32,981 nucleotides of DNA from Chloroflexota bacterium (GTDB lineage Bacteria > Chloroflexota > Limnocylindria > P2-11E): NCBI GenBank assembly GCA_005889075.1, contig VBDQ01000046.1:1-32981 (forward strand), given 5' to 3'. Positions within the stretch are counted from its first letter, which is position 1, and every line of letters starts with the position of its first letter. The notes beneath the pieces were generated by a model. It saw nothing but the letters and a program-made list of their open reading frames with translations, was not told where the DNA came from and did no database searches. The position numbers and the translations under genes were made by a program. Below, piece after piece: positions 23,543 to 31,811 of this stretch.

Positions 23543-25131
23543 TGCACCTGTTCCTGGTCGGTCCGCCGGGCATCGGCAAGTCCTCGGTGGCGCCGCTCCT
23601 CGCGCGCCACTTCGGCGCCGCCGTGGTCGACCTCGACCGCGAGATCGAGCGGCGGGCGCGCAAGAGCTGCAAGGACGTCATCGAGCAGGAAGGAATGGAC
23701 CGCTTCCGTGACCTCGAGGCGAGCGTTCTCGCCAAGCTTCGACCAACGCCGTCGTGGGTGGTCGTCGATACCGGCGGTGGCGCACCGATCCGTCAGGCCA
23801 ATCGCGCGATCATGCGGGACCTCGGCCTCATCGTCGGGCTGCGCGGCTCGGTCGACCGCGTTGCCGCGGGCATCGAGGCCACCATGGCGAAAAGGCCGAA
23901 TCAGCACGTAGGGCCGCGCGAGCGCGCACGGTCGGTCCTCGCGGAACGGCGCGACGCCTACGCCGACGTCGACGTCACGTTCGACGTGGAGCGGGCGACG
24001 GCCGATGAGGTCGCGCGCGCGATCGCCGCCTGGCTCGTCGCGGGTCGTGGCGTGCGGATCGACGTCGCCGGGCCCGATCACGGCTGCCGCGTGCTCATCA
24101 GGGCCGGGCTCCTGGAGCATGTCGGTCCGCATCTCGCGGACCTCGGCTGGCACGGCCGGGTCGCCGTGGTCAGCGACCCCGTCACCGCAGCGCATTACGA
24201 GTCGGACCTCGTCCGCTCGCTCGCCGCCGCGGGTCTGAACGCCACGACGCTGCGTATCCCTGCGGGCGAGCGCGGGAAGCGGCTTCACATCGCCGCGCGA
24301 CTTTGGGCGTCGCTCGCGAGGGAACGGATCGGCCGCGACGGAGGGATCCTCGCGCTCGGCGGGGGCAGCGTCGGAGACGTCGCCGGATTCGTCGCGGCGA
24401 CGTATTTGCGCGGGATCCGGATCGCGCAGATCCCAACGACGCTCCTCGGGATGGCGGATGCCTCGATCGGCGGCAAGACCGCGGTGGACATCGCGGCGGG
24501 AAAAAATCTCGTCGGCGCGTTCCACTTCCCTGACGCCGTCTTCGCCGACGTGTCTGTCCTCACGTCGCTTCCGCCGCGGCAGCTCTCGTCCGGCCTTGCC
24601 GAGGTCGTGAAGAGCGCGTTCCTGTTAGATCGCGAATCCGTCGCGCAGCTCGGGCGCGGGCTCGAACGCATGCTCGCGGGCGATCTCGCCGCGCTCCTCG
24701 CGGCGGTCGCCATCGGCGCGCAGGTGAAGAGCTCGATCGTGAGCCAGGACCCGCGCGAGGAAGGCATTCGGGAGCTCCTGAACTTCGGCCACACCATGGG
24801 TCACGCGTACGAGGCCGCGTCTGGATACCGCGTCACGCACGGCGAAGCGGTCGCGGTGGGCATGGTCTACGCGACGGCGCTCGCCGAGGTTCTCGAGCTC
24901 ACGTCACCCGCGCTCCGCCCGGAGCTCGAAGCGCTCCTCGAGCGCGCCGCGCTGCCCACGCGCGCGAAGCTGCCGCGCGCCGTCTGGACGTACGTGCTGA
25001 GCGATAAGAAGGCGCGTGCGGGTCAGCTGCGCTGGATCCTCCCTCGACGGATCGGGCGCTTCAGCGAGGTGACCGGCGTCGGTGAGCCGTTCCTCCGCGC
25101 CGCATCTCGGATCGTCGAGCGGGCGGCGTGA
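23542..25131 (+). CDS. aroKB: bifunctional shikimate kinase / 3-dehydroquinate synthase (AroK-AroB fusion)
   Basis: About 529 aa. Residues 1 to ~175 are a shikimate kinase: P-loop GPPGIGKSS near 7-15, VVDLDREIE, MDRFRDLE, DTGGGAPI and a lid with AKRPNQHVG. From ~185 on is dehydroquinate synthase: LALGGGSVGDVAGFVAATYLRG, IPTTLLGMADASIGGKTAVD, KNLVGAFHFPDAVF, GLAEVVKSAF and the zinc ligands in NFGHTMGHAYEA and HGEAVAVGM. One polypeptide thus carries steps 2 and 5 of the pathway. ATG 23542 overlaps the aroC stop (TGATG); the 687 aa track ORF is out-of-frame read-through of aroC. The kinase lid lacks the usual RPLL, so kinase activity is slightly less certain. Confidence 0.92.
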   Translation: MHLFLVGPPGIGKSSVAPLLARHFGAAVVDLDREIERRARKSCKDVIEQEGMDRFRDLEASVLAKLRPTPSWVVVDTGGGAPIRQANRAIMRDLGLIVGLRGSVDRVAAGIEATMAKRPNQHVGPRERARSVLAERRDAYADVDVTFDVERATADEVARAIAAWLVAGRGVRIDVAGPDHGCRVLIRAGLLEHVGPHLADLGWHGRVAVVSDPVTAAHYESDLVRSLAAAGLNATTLRIPAGERGKRLHIAARLWASLARERIGRDGGILALGGGSVGDVAGFVAATYLRGIRIAQIPTTLLGMADASIGGKTAVDIAAGKNLVGAFHFPDAVFADVSVLTSLPPRQLSSGLAEVVKSAFLLDRESVAQLGRGLERMLAGDLAALLAAVAIGAQVKSSIVSQDPREEGIRELLNFGHTMGHAYEAASGYRVTHGEAVAVGMVYATALAEVLELTSPALRPELEALLERAALPTRAKLPRAVWTYVLSDKKARAGQLRWILPRRIGRFSEVTGVGEPFLRAASRIVERAA

Positions 25132-25589
25132 AGATCCTGTTCATGAACGGGCCCAACCTGAACCTGCTCGGCATGCGCAATCCGGAGCTGTACGGGACCG
25201 CGACCCTCCCGCAGGTCGAGGCGCGCTGTCGCGAGATCGCGCGGCAGGCTGGTCGGGACCTCGTCGCGTACCAATCGAATCACGAGGGTGCGCTCATCGA
25301 TTTCCTGCAGCAGCACCGCGACGCGGCGGGTGCCATCATCAATCCGGGCGGACTCGCGCACACCTCCGTCGTGCTCCGCGACGCCGTCGCGGACTGCCCA
25401 TTCCCGGTCGTCGAGGTCCACATCACTGACGTCAGCAAGCGAGAAGATTTCCGCCGGCGGAGCTACCTGACCGACGTTGCCGCGAATCAGTTCATCGGCC
25501 TGGGCGTCGTCGGGTACGAGCAGGCCCTACGCTGGCTACTTGCGAACGTGGGGGGCTCCGCCCCCCAGCCCCCGAAGGACAAGAGTTGA
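25128..25589 (+). CDS. aroQ: type II 3-dehydroquinate dehydratase
   Basis: Dehydrates 3-dehydroquinate to 3-dehydroshikimate; dodecameric flavodoxin-fold enzyme. Signatures: FMNGPNLNLLGMRNPELYG with the catalytic tyrosine, YQSNHEGALIDFLQ, AIINPGGLAHTSV and VEVHITDVSKREDFRRRS. 153 aa; the last ~10 residues (GGSAPQPPK) are encoded by the GC-tract repeat that precedes efp, so the tail is repeat-derived. GTG start overlaps the aroB stop (GTGA) and the stop overlaps the efp TTG (TTGA). Confidence 0.95.
   Translation: MKILFMNGPNLNLLGMRNPELYGTATLPQVEARCREIARQAGRDLVAYQSNHEGALIDFLQQHRDAAGAIINPGGLAHTSVVLRDAVADCPFPVVEVHITDVSKREDFRRRSYLTDVAANQFIGLGVVGYEQALRWLLANVGGSAPQPPKDKS
25550..25579. repeat. GC-tract hairpin repeat (copy 3), inside the aroQ 3' end and before efp
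   Basis: GGGGGGC-TCC-GCCCCCC is a seven-base-pair hairpin followed by AGCCCCCGAAGGA, whose AAGGA serves as the efp ribosome site. The design matches the alaS copy. Here the repeat is read as aroQ codons without a stop. Confidence 0.62.
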
Positions 25590-26143
25590 TATCCACCGGT
25601 GAGATCAAGCGCGGCATGACCATCGAGCTCGACGGCACGCTCTACCAGGTCGTCGAATTCCAGCACATCAAGCTCGGGCGCGGCAGCGCGCAGATGCGGA
25701 TGAAGCTGCGCAACGTTCGCAAGGGCGATCTCATCGAGCGCACGTTCCAGGCCGGGGATCGTTTCCAGCGGGCGCGCCTGGATCACCGGAACGTGCAGTA
25801 CATGTACAAGGACGGGACGCATTTCCACTTCATGGACACCGCGAGCTACGACCAGATCGCGCTGGACGAGGATCAGCTCGGCGATGCGGTCAACTACCTC
25901 ACCGACGGGATGACCGCGGTGCTCAACGAGTACGAAGGGTCGCCGATCGGGGTGGATCTCCCGGCCTCGGTGGTGCTCAAGGTCACCGACACGGACCTCG
26001 GGCTGAAAGGCGACACCGCCACCGGCGCGACGAAGCCCGCGACCGTCGAGACGGGGCTGCGCGTGAACGTTCCGCTCTTCGTCGAGCGCGGCGACAAGAT
26101 CAAAGTGGACACGCGGACGGGTGAGTATCTCGAGCGCGCCTAG
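25586..26143 (+). CDS. efp: translation elongation factor P
   Basis: Binds the ribosome between P and E sites and relieves stalling at proline runs. Three beta domains in 185 aa, with the KOW-like N-terminus (TGEIKRGMTIELDG), the tip loop IKLGRGSAQ, YMYKDGTHFHFMDTASYDQI, and the C-terminal ETGLRVNVPLFVERGDKIKVDTRTGEY. The tip residue is Arg32, as in EarP-dependent factors, but the loop is KLGRGSA rather than KPGKG. TTG start preceded by AAGGA from the repeat; overlaps the aroQ stop. Its 3' end overlaps xseA by 23 bases. Confidence 0.96.
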   Translation: MISTGEIKRGMTIELDGTLYQVVEFQHIKLGRGSAQMRMKLRNVRKGDLIERTFQAGDRFQRARLDHRNVQYMYKDGTHFHFMDTASYDQIALDEDQLGDAVNYLTDGMTAVLNEYEGSPIGVDLPASVVLKVTDTDLGLKGDTATGATKPATVETGLRVNVPLFVERGDKIKVDTRTGEYLERA

Positions 26144-27341
26144 CCGCGTCGTCCGCGTCGGCCAGGTCGTGACGCGGCTTGCCGCGCACATCCAGTCCGG
26201 CGACGAGTTCAAGGATCTCTGGGTCGAAGGCGAAGTGGTGCAATCCACGATCTCTCCGCAGGGTCACGTCTACTTCACGCTGCGGGACAACGTCGGGCAG
26301 CTGCGCTGCGCGCTCTTCGCGATGAAGGCCGCACAGGTCGCGCTCACGCCGCGGGATGGCGCGAAGATCCTGGCGCACGGCTACGTCGAGCTCTACCCCC
26401 GCGACGGCCGCTGCCAGCTGATGGTCGACGACCTGCGGCCGGCGGGCGCGGGCGATGCGTACCTCCGTCTTGAGGCGCTCAAGCGCCGGCTCACCGCGGA
26501 AGGTCTCTTCGCGCTCGAACGGAAGCGCCCGCTGCCGCCGTCGCCTCGCCGCGTCGGCGTCGTGACCAGCCCGATCGGAGCCGCGTGGCATGACATCCAG
26601 ACCGTCGTCGCGAAGCGCGATCCGCGAGTCGAGCTGATCTTCTCTCCCGCGCAGGTGCAGGGGACCGGTTCGGTCGAATCGATGATCTCCGCTCTCGACG
26701 CGCTCGCGCAGCTGCGCGACCTCGATGTCGTGATCCTCGCTCGCGGCGGCGGGGCGGCGGAGGAGCTCTGGCCGTTCAACGATGAGGCTCTCGTGCGGGC
26801 GCTCGCGCGCTTCCCCCGGCCGGTCTGCTCCGGCGTCGGTCACGAGACCGACGTGACCCTCGCCGATCTGGTCGCCGACATCCGGGCGCCGACGCCGTCC
26901 GCGGCCGCGGCGCTCGTCGTGCCCGACTCCGGAGCGGCGCAGCAGCGCGCCGAACGCGCATGGCGGCGCGTGACGGCCCGCGTGCACGAGCGGATCGAGG
27001 AGCGGCGCCGTCGCCTGGAGACAGCCCGTCGGCTGGTCGACCGGCGCGCGCCGCCGATGCGCCTTGCGGTCTGGCGGCAACGGCTCGACGAAGCACGCCG
27101 CGCGCTCGACCGCGCGATCGCCCGCGCGGTCCCGTCCCGCCGGCAGCGTGCGGTCGCCGCGCAGCGCCGCCTCGCGGCGCTCTCGCCGCTCGCCGTGCTC
27201 GGACGCGGCTACGCGATCGTCGAGGGCTCCGACGGCCACATCCGCGCGTCGGTCGACGCTCTGGCAACGGGAGATCAGGTGCGCCTGCGGATGCGCGACG
27301 GTCGCGCCGGAGCCGCTATTGGGGAGATCGAACGTGCCTGA
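26121..27341 (+). CDS. xseA: exodeoxyribonuclease VII large subunit
   Basis: Catalytic subunit of exonuclease VII, which degrades single-stranded DNA from both ends. N-terminal OB fold (LWVEGEVVQSTISPQGHVYFTLRD), catalytic domain with RVGVVTSPIGAAWHDI, ILARGGGAAEELWPFNDE and SGVGHETDVTLADLVADIRAPTPSAAA, then a long Arg-rich helical C-terminus. 406 aa is normal. GTG 26121 lies within the end of efp. Overlaps xseB by eight bases, the usual pair. Confidence 0.95.
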   Translation: MSISSAPSRVVRVGQVVTRLAAHIQSGDEFKDLWVEGEVVQSTISPQGHVYFTLRDNVGQLRCALFAMKAAQVALTPRDGAKILAHGYVELYPRDGRCQLMVDDLRPAGAGDAYLRLEALKRRLTAEGLFALERKRPLPPSPRRVGVVTSPIGAAWHDIQTVVAKRDPRVELIFSPAQVQGTGSVESMISALDALAQLRDLDVVILARGGGAAEELWPFNDEALVRALARFPRPVCSGVGHETDVTLADLVADIRAPTPSAAAALVVPDSGAAQQRAERAWRRVTARVHERIEERRRRLETARRLVDRRAPPMRLAVWRQRLDEARRALDRAIARAVPSRRQRAVAAQRRLAALSPLAVLGRGYAIVEGSDGHIRASVDALATGDQVRLRMRDGRAGAAIGEIERA

Positions 27342-27561
27342 GGGCGAGGGATCGCTCGACAAGGCCCTCGTGCGGCTCGAGGAGATCGCCGACAAGCTCG
27401 AGGACCCCGCGCTCGACCTCGACGAGGCCGTCCGCCTCTACGAGGAAGGCCTGCGGCTCTACGGCGAATGCGCCAAGCGCCTCGACGCCGCAGACCTACG
27501 GATCACGCAGCTCGCGGACGCGCTCGCGAAACAGGCGCGCGAGCGCGGACCGCGGGGCTGA
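27334..27561 (+). CDS. xseB: exodeoxyribonuclease VII small subunit
   Basis: 75 aa helical protein that packs on the XseA coiled coil. LVRLEEIADKLEDPALDLDEAVRLYEEGLRL and the following YGECAKRLDAADLRI match the family almost throughout. GTG 27334 overlaps the xseA stop. The track start at 27064 is read-through within xseA. Confidence 0.92.
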   Translation: MPEGEGSLDKALVRLEEIADKLEDPALDLDEAVRLYEEGLRLYGECAKRLDAADLRITQLADALAKQARERGPRG

Positions 27562-27574
27562 GGCTAGCCAGGGC

Positions 27575-28150
27575 CTACGGCGCCGACCCGAGCGCAGCGT
27601 TCAAGATCCCCGCCTGTGCCTGGGCGGGAGCGCCGCCGGCGAGCGCACCGAGCAGGCCGCACAAGATCCCGCCGAGGACGCCGCCAAGATTGAGGTCGAG
27701 CGTGATCGGGCTGAGCTGCAACATGATCCCCAGGACGTCGAGAGTGACGCCTCCGAATTCGAGGTGGAGGATCTGGCAGTCCTGCGCCGGCTGCTGGGCC
27801 GCCACCGGTGCGTCGGCAGCTGGACCACGCGAGCCGGCAACGCTGACATTGGTGACCGGGAGCGTCACCGCCACGTCGGTCACGGAACGGCTCGTGCCCA
27901 GTGCGTTGGTCAGCGTCCCGTCAATTGTCCCGATGGCAAAGAGGCGACCGTCGCGTGCGATGAAGCGCTCGATATCCAGCGTGCCGCTGAACGAGCCCGG
28001 GCCGTCTGAATCTGTGAAGGCCCCACTCACCGGGATCGCCGGCAGCTGGCTGCCACCGCCTCGCCCGTGAGCCGCAACGCTGGTCCCGCCGACGGTTAGC
28101 GCGCCGAGCAGCGCGACGAGCAGAGCAAACGCAAGCAGTCGAACGTTCAT
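27575..28150 (-). CDS. secreted protein of unknown function with C-terminal hydrophobic repeat-like segment
   Basis: 191 aa with a clear Sec signal peptide (LLAFALLVALLGALTVGGTSVAAHG, cleavage likely after VAA or AHG). The mature part has a beta-rich middle (GAFTDSDGPGSFSGTLDIERFIARDG) and a C-terminal stretch that starts at a cysteine (CQILHLEFGGVTLDVLGIMLQL) and alternates hydrophobic residues before a second cysteine in ILCGLLGALAG. This C-terminal pattern recurs in secreted proteins of high-GC bacteria, but I know no function. ATG preceded by AAAGGA. Convergent with xseB, 13 bases apart. Confidence 0.7.
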   Translation of the reverse strand: MNVRLLAFALLVALLGALTVGGTSVAAHGRGGGSQLPAIPVSGAFTDSDGPGSFSGTLDIERFIARDGRLFAIGTIDGTLTNALGTSRSVTDVAVTLPVTNVSVAGSRGPAADAPVAAQQPAQDCQILHLEFGGVTLDVLGIMLQLSPITLDLNLGGVLGGILCGLLGALAGGAPAQAQAGILNAALGSAP

Positions 28151-28241
28151 CGCCTCTGTCCTTTCGGTTCGCGCAACCGCCGCTGCGGCACGCGAGCGTG
28201 GAGCTGCGCGTCGAGCGCTCGCGGTGGACGCGTGATCTCGT

Positions 28242-28262
28242 CGCGCTTCCGCAAGAAGCGCG
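28242..28262 (-). terminator. 8-bp hairpin downstream of the hydrolase gene
   Basis: CGCGCTTC and GAAGCGCG flank a five-base loop, ten bases beyond the minus-strand hydrolase stop. No T-tract follows, so it may be a weak or factor-dependent terminator, or may protect the mRNA 3' end. The remaining gap (28151-28271) shows nothing else. Confidence 0.35.
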
Positions 28263-28271
28263 CCGTTGTGG

Positions 28272-29144
28272 CTAGGCGGGCGCGGCCTCGCCTTCGCGGA
28301 TCTTGCGCAGGAACGGCTCCAGGTTCTCGATGAACTGCTCGGGACGGAAGCCGTGAATCAGATGGCCGCTCCCGGGAAACCGCTTGATCGTGACATCGGC
28401 AAGCTTCTTGAGCCTCCACTCCGACGCGTCGTCCAGCGCTCCGCCGAGACGCGGTTCGCCGGCGAGGACGAGGACGGGTGCTCGCACTCTCGCTATGGCG
28501 TCGGCGATGATCGCGGCGGTAGGGTCGTCTCCGGAAACGCGCGCGTCGATGAACGCCGGGTCGACATCGCGAAAATAGGTCAGAACCCGCTCGCTCGCGT
28601 AGAAGCCGCGAAGCTCGCCGTACGTTCGCTCGCCGCGCGGTCCTGGCGAGGGGAGCGGCTGCTTCGCGGTCGCCTTCGCGATGGTCACCGGGTCGGCGCT
28701 GGCGACCGCTTCGCGGAGCGTCCCGTAGCGCGAGGGGTCCCAGGCCCGCGCGTAGCCCAGCGCGGGGTCCTCGAGGACGGCTCCGCGAACGAGCTCCGGC
28801 GCCTCCGCCGCCGAGACGAGCGCCGAGAGCGCGCCCAGCGAGTGACCGATGAGCACGGCCGGTGCTTTGACCACCTCATGCAGGACGCGGAGCGCGTCGT
28901 CCGCGAACGAGCGAAGGGTGTAGTCAGACGCCCGCGCGCTCTTGCCATGGCCGCGCGCGTCGTAGGCGACCACGCGGTAACGCGTCGCGAGGCGCGGGAA
29001 GATGTTCTCCCAATCCTCGGAGCGCGCGAGACTCGAGTGGGACAGGACGATGGCGGGCTCCGAGCCGACGGTCGTACCGGCGTCGTAGTACACGAGCTTC
29101 GGATCGCCCTTGAGGGTGCGTGCGCGCGGAAGACGCTTCGGCAT
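28272..29144 (-). CDS. alpha/beta hydrolase fold protein
   Basis: 290 aa soluble protein. Oxyanion region [13 protein letters not shown], conserved [12 protein letters not shown], nucleophile elbow GHSLGAL with the catalytic serine, an acidic candidate after VLVLAGEP, and the catalytic histidine in [15 protein letters not shown] lid region lies between about residues 135 and 200. Esterase or haloperoxidase-like activity is possible, but the substrate is unknown. ATG 29144 is followed directly by a basic MPKRLPRAR. Divergent from tlyA by 32 bases. The 429 aa antisense ORF covering it is a shadow of GC-rich codons. Confidence 0.86.
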   Translation of the reverse strand: MPKRLPRARTLKGDPKLVYYDAGTTVGSEPAIVLSHSSLARSEDWENIFPRLATRYRVVAYDARGHGKSARASDYTLRSFADDALRVLHEVVKAPAVLIGHSLGALSALVSAAEAPELVRGAVLEDPALGYARAWDPSRYGTLREAVASADPVTIAKATAKQPLPSPGPRGERTYGELRGFYASERVLTYFRDVDPAFIDARVSGDDPTAAIIADAIARVRAPVLVLAGEPRLGGALDDASEWRLKKLADVTIKRFPGSGHLIHGFRPEQFIENLEPFLRKIREGEAAPA

Positions 29145-29164
29145 CGCAGCGAGTATGGGGATGC

Positions 29165-29170
29165 GAGAAT
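29165..29170 (+). promoter_or_regulatory. possible -10 box GAGAAT before tlyA
   Basis: GAGAAT lies six bases before the GTG start at 29177 within a 32-base divergent gap. The similar CAGAAT lies eight bases before the pyrimidine phosphorylase ATG. No -35 match is evident; the call rests on position and recurrence. Confidence 0.22.
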
Positions 29171-29176
29171 CCGGCC

Positions 29177-29953
29177 GTGCCGAAGCGGGTGCGCCTCGAC
29201 CAGCTGCTCGTGCAGCGCGAGCTCGCTCCGAGCCGCGAGCGCGCCCAGGCGCTCATCCTGGCCGGCGCCGTCCGCGTGGATGGCGACCGCGCCGATCGCG
29301 CTGCCGCTCCGGTCGCGGAGGATGCCGAGCTCGTCGTCGAACGAGGCAAGGCGTACGTCTCTCGGGGCGGCGAAAAGCTCGCGGGAGCGCTGGATGCGTT
29401 CGGGCTGGACGTTCACGGGCGTGTGGCCATCGATCTGGGATCGTCGACCGGTGGTTTCACCGACGTGCTGCTCCAGCGCGGTGCATCGCGCGTGCACGCC
29501 ATCGACGTCGGCAGGGGACAGCTCGACTGGCGTCTCCGCAACGATCCGCGCGTGATGGTCCACGAAGGGATCAACGCCCGCGAAGGCATACCGGTCGACG
29601 AACCTGTCGACCTGATCGTGGCCGATGTGTCATTCATCTCGCTCCGTTTGGTCCTTCCGCCCGCGCTCGAGCGGCTCGAGCCGGACGGTGATCTGATCGC
29701 CCTCGTGAAGCCGCAGTTCGAGGCAGGCCGATCCGCCGTCGGCAAGGGCGGCATCGTTCGGGACACGGCGGCGCGAGCCGACGCCGTCGTCGCCGTCGCG
29801 CGAGACCTTGCGGGGCGCGGCGTGCCCGTGGTGGCGGTCGCGCCATCGGTCATCCTCGGCCGTGAGGGCAACCGCGAGATCTTCGTGCACGCGCGGCGTG
29901 GCGCGCGCGAGGTCGACCGGCTCGAAGATGCCGCGCGCGAGGCCGCCAGCTGA
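29177..29953 (+). CDS. tlyA: TlyA family 16S/23S rRNA cytidine 2'-O-methyltransferase
   Basis: S4 RNA-binding domain at the N-terminus ([32 protein letters not shown]) followed by an FtsJ/RrmJ-like methyltransferase: [14 protein letters not shown] loop [39 protein letters not shown] and a late [10 protein letters not shown], which together supply the K-D-K-E type residues. 258 aa is normal. TlyA modifies 16S and 23S rRNA cytidines in known actinobacterial cases. GTG 29177 is chosen over the track start (29120), which lies in the hydrolase gene. Confidence 0.92.
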   Translation: MPKRVRLDQLLVQRELAPSRERAQALILAGAVRVDGDRADRAAAPVAEDAELVVERGKAYVSRGGEKLAGALDAFGLDVHGRVAIDLGSSTGGFTDVLLQRGASRVHAIDVGRGQLDWRLRNDPRVMVHEGINAREGIPVDEPVDLIVADVSFISLRLVLPPALERLEPDGDLIALVKPQFEAGRSAVGKGGIVRDTAARADAVVAVARDLAGRGVPVVAVAPSVILGREGNREIFVHARRGAREVDRLEDAAREAAS

Positions 29954-30774
29954 AGATCATCCTCGGCTCGCGGCCGGATTGGCCGGCGTCCGTCGACATC
30001 GCGAAGAAGACCGCGGTGAAGCTTCGCCTTCACGGCCACGAGATCCTCGAGCAGGCCCTCGATGGCACAGCGGTCCCAGCCGAAGCGGCGGCCGCAGGCC
30101 TCGCCTGCGCTTTTGGCGGCGACGGAACGGTGCTCCGGCTGGCCCGCGCGGTCGCGCCGCTCAACGTCCCGATCCTTGGGGTGAACCTGGGCCGCCTCGG
30201 ATTCCTCACGGCGACGACGCTGGAGCAGTTCGATGCGGCGATCGCCGACATCGCCGCGGGGCGCTTCGAGACCGAGGTCCGGGCGATGCTCGACGCGAGG
30301 CTGGTGCGGAACAAGAACGACGTCGCGCGTGCGCTCGCCCTGAACGACGTCGTGATCGCGCGGGGTGCGCATGTCCGGTCCATCCACATCGCCGTACGTG
30401 TCGATGGGGAGCCGCTCATCGTCTACTGGGCGGACGGCCTGATCGTCGCAACAGCGACGGGGAGCACGGCGTACGGGTTCTCCGTCGGCGGTCCGCTCAT
30501 CCTCCCGACGTCGCGGTCGCTCACGATCGTGCCGATCGCGCCGCACCTCTCCTTCAGCAACGCGGTCGTCTTCGAACCGGAACAGGAGCTCGACCTCGAA
30601 GTGCAGGACGAGCCCGCGGTGCTTTCGCTCGATGGTCAGGAGGAGCACGAGCTCAAACAGGCGGACCGCGTGATCGTCAAACGAGCGGAGGCCGTCGCGC
30701 GGTTCGCCCGGACGGCGCACGCACGACCATTCGTCGAGCTCTTGCGCGAGAAGATCCTGAAAGAGCTCAAGTGA
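29950..30774 (+). CDS. nadK: NAD+ kinase, apparent CTG start
   Basis: Phosphorylates NAD+ to NADP+. [11 protein letters not shown] near residue 56, [22 protein letters not shown] and [20 protein letters not shown] are the NadK motifs; the last replaces the usual TPTGSTAY with ATATGSTAY. The track starts at GTG 30016, which would drop the first beta strand ([18 protein letters not shown]) that the family needs. No ATG, GTG or TTG occurs in frame upstream of it; CTG 29950, overlapping the tlyA stop as CTGA and preceded by GAGG at seven bases, restores a normal 274 aa. GTGA overlap with the next gene. Confidence 0.9.
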   Translation: MKIILGSRPDWPASVDIAKKTAVKLRLHGHEILEQALDGTAVPAEAAAAGLACAFGGDGTVLRLARAVAPLNVPILGVNLGRLGFLTATTLEQFDAAIADIAAGRFETEVRAMLDARLVRNKNDVARALALNDVVIARGAHVRSIHIAVRVDGEPLIVYWADGLIVATATGSTAYGFSVGGPLILPTSRSLTIVPIAPHLSFSNAVVFEPEQELDLEVQDEPAVLSLDGQEEHELKQADRVIVKRAEAVARFARTAHARPFVELLREKILKELK

Positions 30775-31446
30775 CGGTCGACACGCGCGCCGCGGTAGCC
30801 GCGATCCGCGCCAAGACGAGACGAGAGCCGCGGATCGGGATCGTCCTCGGGAGCGGGCTCGGGGCACTCGCGAACGACGTGACCGAGGCCGTGCGCATCC
30901 CGTACCCGGAGATCCCCGGTTTCGAGAAGAGCACGGCGCCAGGTCATGCCGGCGAGCTTGTCGTGGGACGCCTCGAGGGCAAAGACGTCGCGGTCATGAA
31001 CGGCCGCTTCCACTACTACGAGGGCTACGACCCGCAGGCCATCCATGAACCCGCTGCGGGGCCCGAACGACCCAGATCTCGGCCCCCGCTTCCCCGACAT
31101 GGTCGGCGCCTATACGGAAGAGCTACGCAAGCTCGCGCACGACGTAGACGGCGATCTGCGCGAGGGCGTCTACGTCGCGGTCGCCGGCCCCAACTTCGAG
31201 ACGCCGGCCGAGCTGCGCATGCTCCGCGGTTTCGGAGCCGACGCGGTGGGCATGAGCACGGTGCCGGAGGTCCTCGTCGCGCGTCACATGGGAATGCGCA
31301 TCCTCGCGATCAGCACGATCACCGACATGGCGACCGGCATCCCGGGACAGATCGACCACGTGACGGCCGAGGGTGTGCTCGAAGTCGCCAATCGCGCCGG
31401 GGAGCGCCTCGCGACGGTCATCAAGGGCGTCGTCGCGAAGCTCTAG
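30771..31446 (+). pseudogene. purine nucleoside phosphorylase, broken by an internal deletion and frame change
   Basis: The 5' part (GTG 30771) reads GIVLGSGLGALAND, GRFHYYEGYDPQAI as in trimeric PNP. At about 31043 the frame changes: the next frame reads NPLRGPNDPDLGPRFPDM, NFETPAELRMLRGFGADAVGMSTVPEV and ends normally at 31446. About 44 residues are missing, including the TNAAGG phosphate/purine-site block. The track shows only the 3' piece (31045-31446). The enzyme would cleave purine nucleosides with phosphate; this copy cannot do so as written. Real decay or an assembly deletion are both possible. Confidence 0.8.
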
Positions 31447-31760
31447 GTTCGGCTCGGAGGTGTTCCAGAAACGGCCGCGGATGCTCGTCGGCCCAACGCG
31501 AGTGCGATACCGATCACGCCCACCGCGAATGCGATCGCCACCGTGAGGACCGGTCCGGCGGCGAAAACGATGTAGCCCGCGGCGCCGATAGCCGCGAGAA
31601 GCCATCCGACGAGCGGCCGGCGAGGCAAAAATATAGAGACGGGCCACGCGAGGACGAACGCAAGAAGCACGGCGACCGGGAAGAGCGGGACCAGGCCGCT
31701 GATGGAGGTCGAATCGTTGCACGCCGCGACGCCCTCGGGGCATGCCGCCTGGATCGGCAC
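31443..31760 (-). CDS. small membrane protein, unknown function
   Basis: 105 aa with three hydrophobic helices (LFPVAVLLAFVLAWPVSIFL, LVGWLLAAIGAAGYIVFAAG, VLTVAIAFAVGVIGIALAL) after a short N-terminal segment holding two cysteines (CPEGVAAC). GTG start at 31760. Convergent with the PNP gene, overlapping it by four bases. No family recognised. It fills most of the 365-base gap before the pyrimidine phosphorylase gene. Confidence 0.55.
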   Translation of the reverse strand: MPIQAACPEGVAACNDSTSISGLVPLFPVAVLLAFVLAWPVSIFLPRRPLVGWLLAAIGAAGYIVFAAGPVLTVAIAFAVGVIGIALALGRRASAAVSGTPPSRT

Positions 31761-31811
31761 GTTGCGATTCTTGCTCGCGGGGCGGCGAAACGCACGACAG
31801 AATGGACGCGC

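Noticed and set aside
28266-29555. 429 aa + strand ORF antisense to the hydrolase
   Set aside because: It is the complement of a well-supported alpha/beta hydrolase plus an out-of-frame part of tlyA; composition is Arg-rich and shows no family motif.
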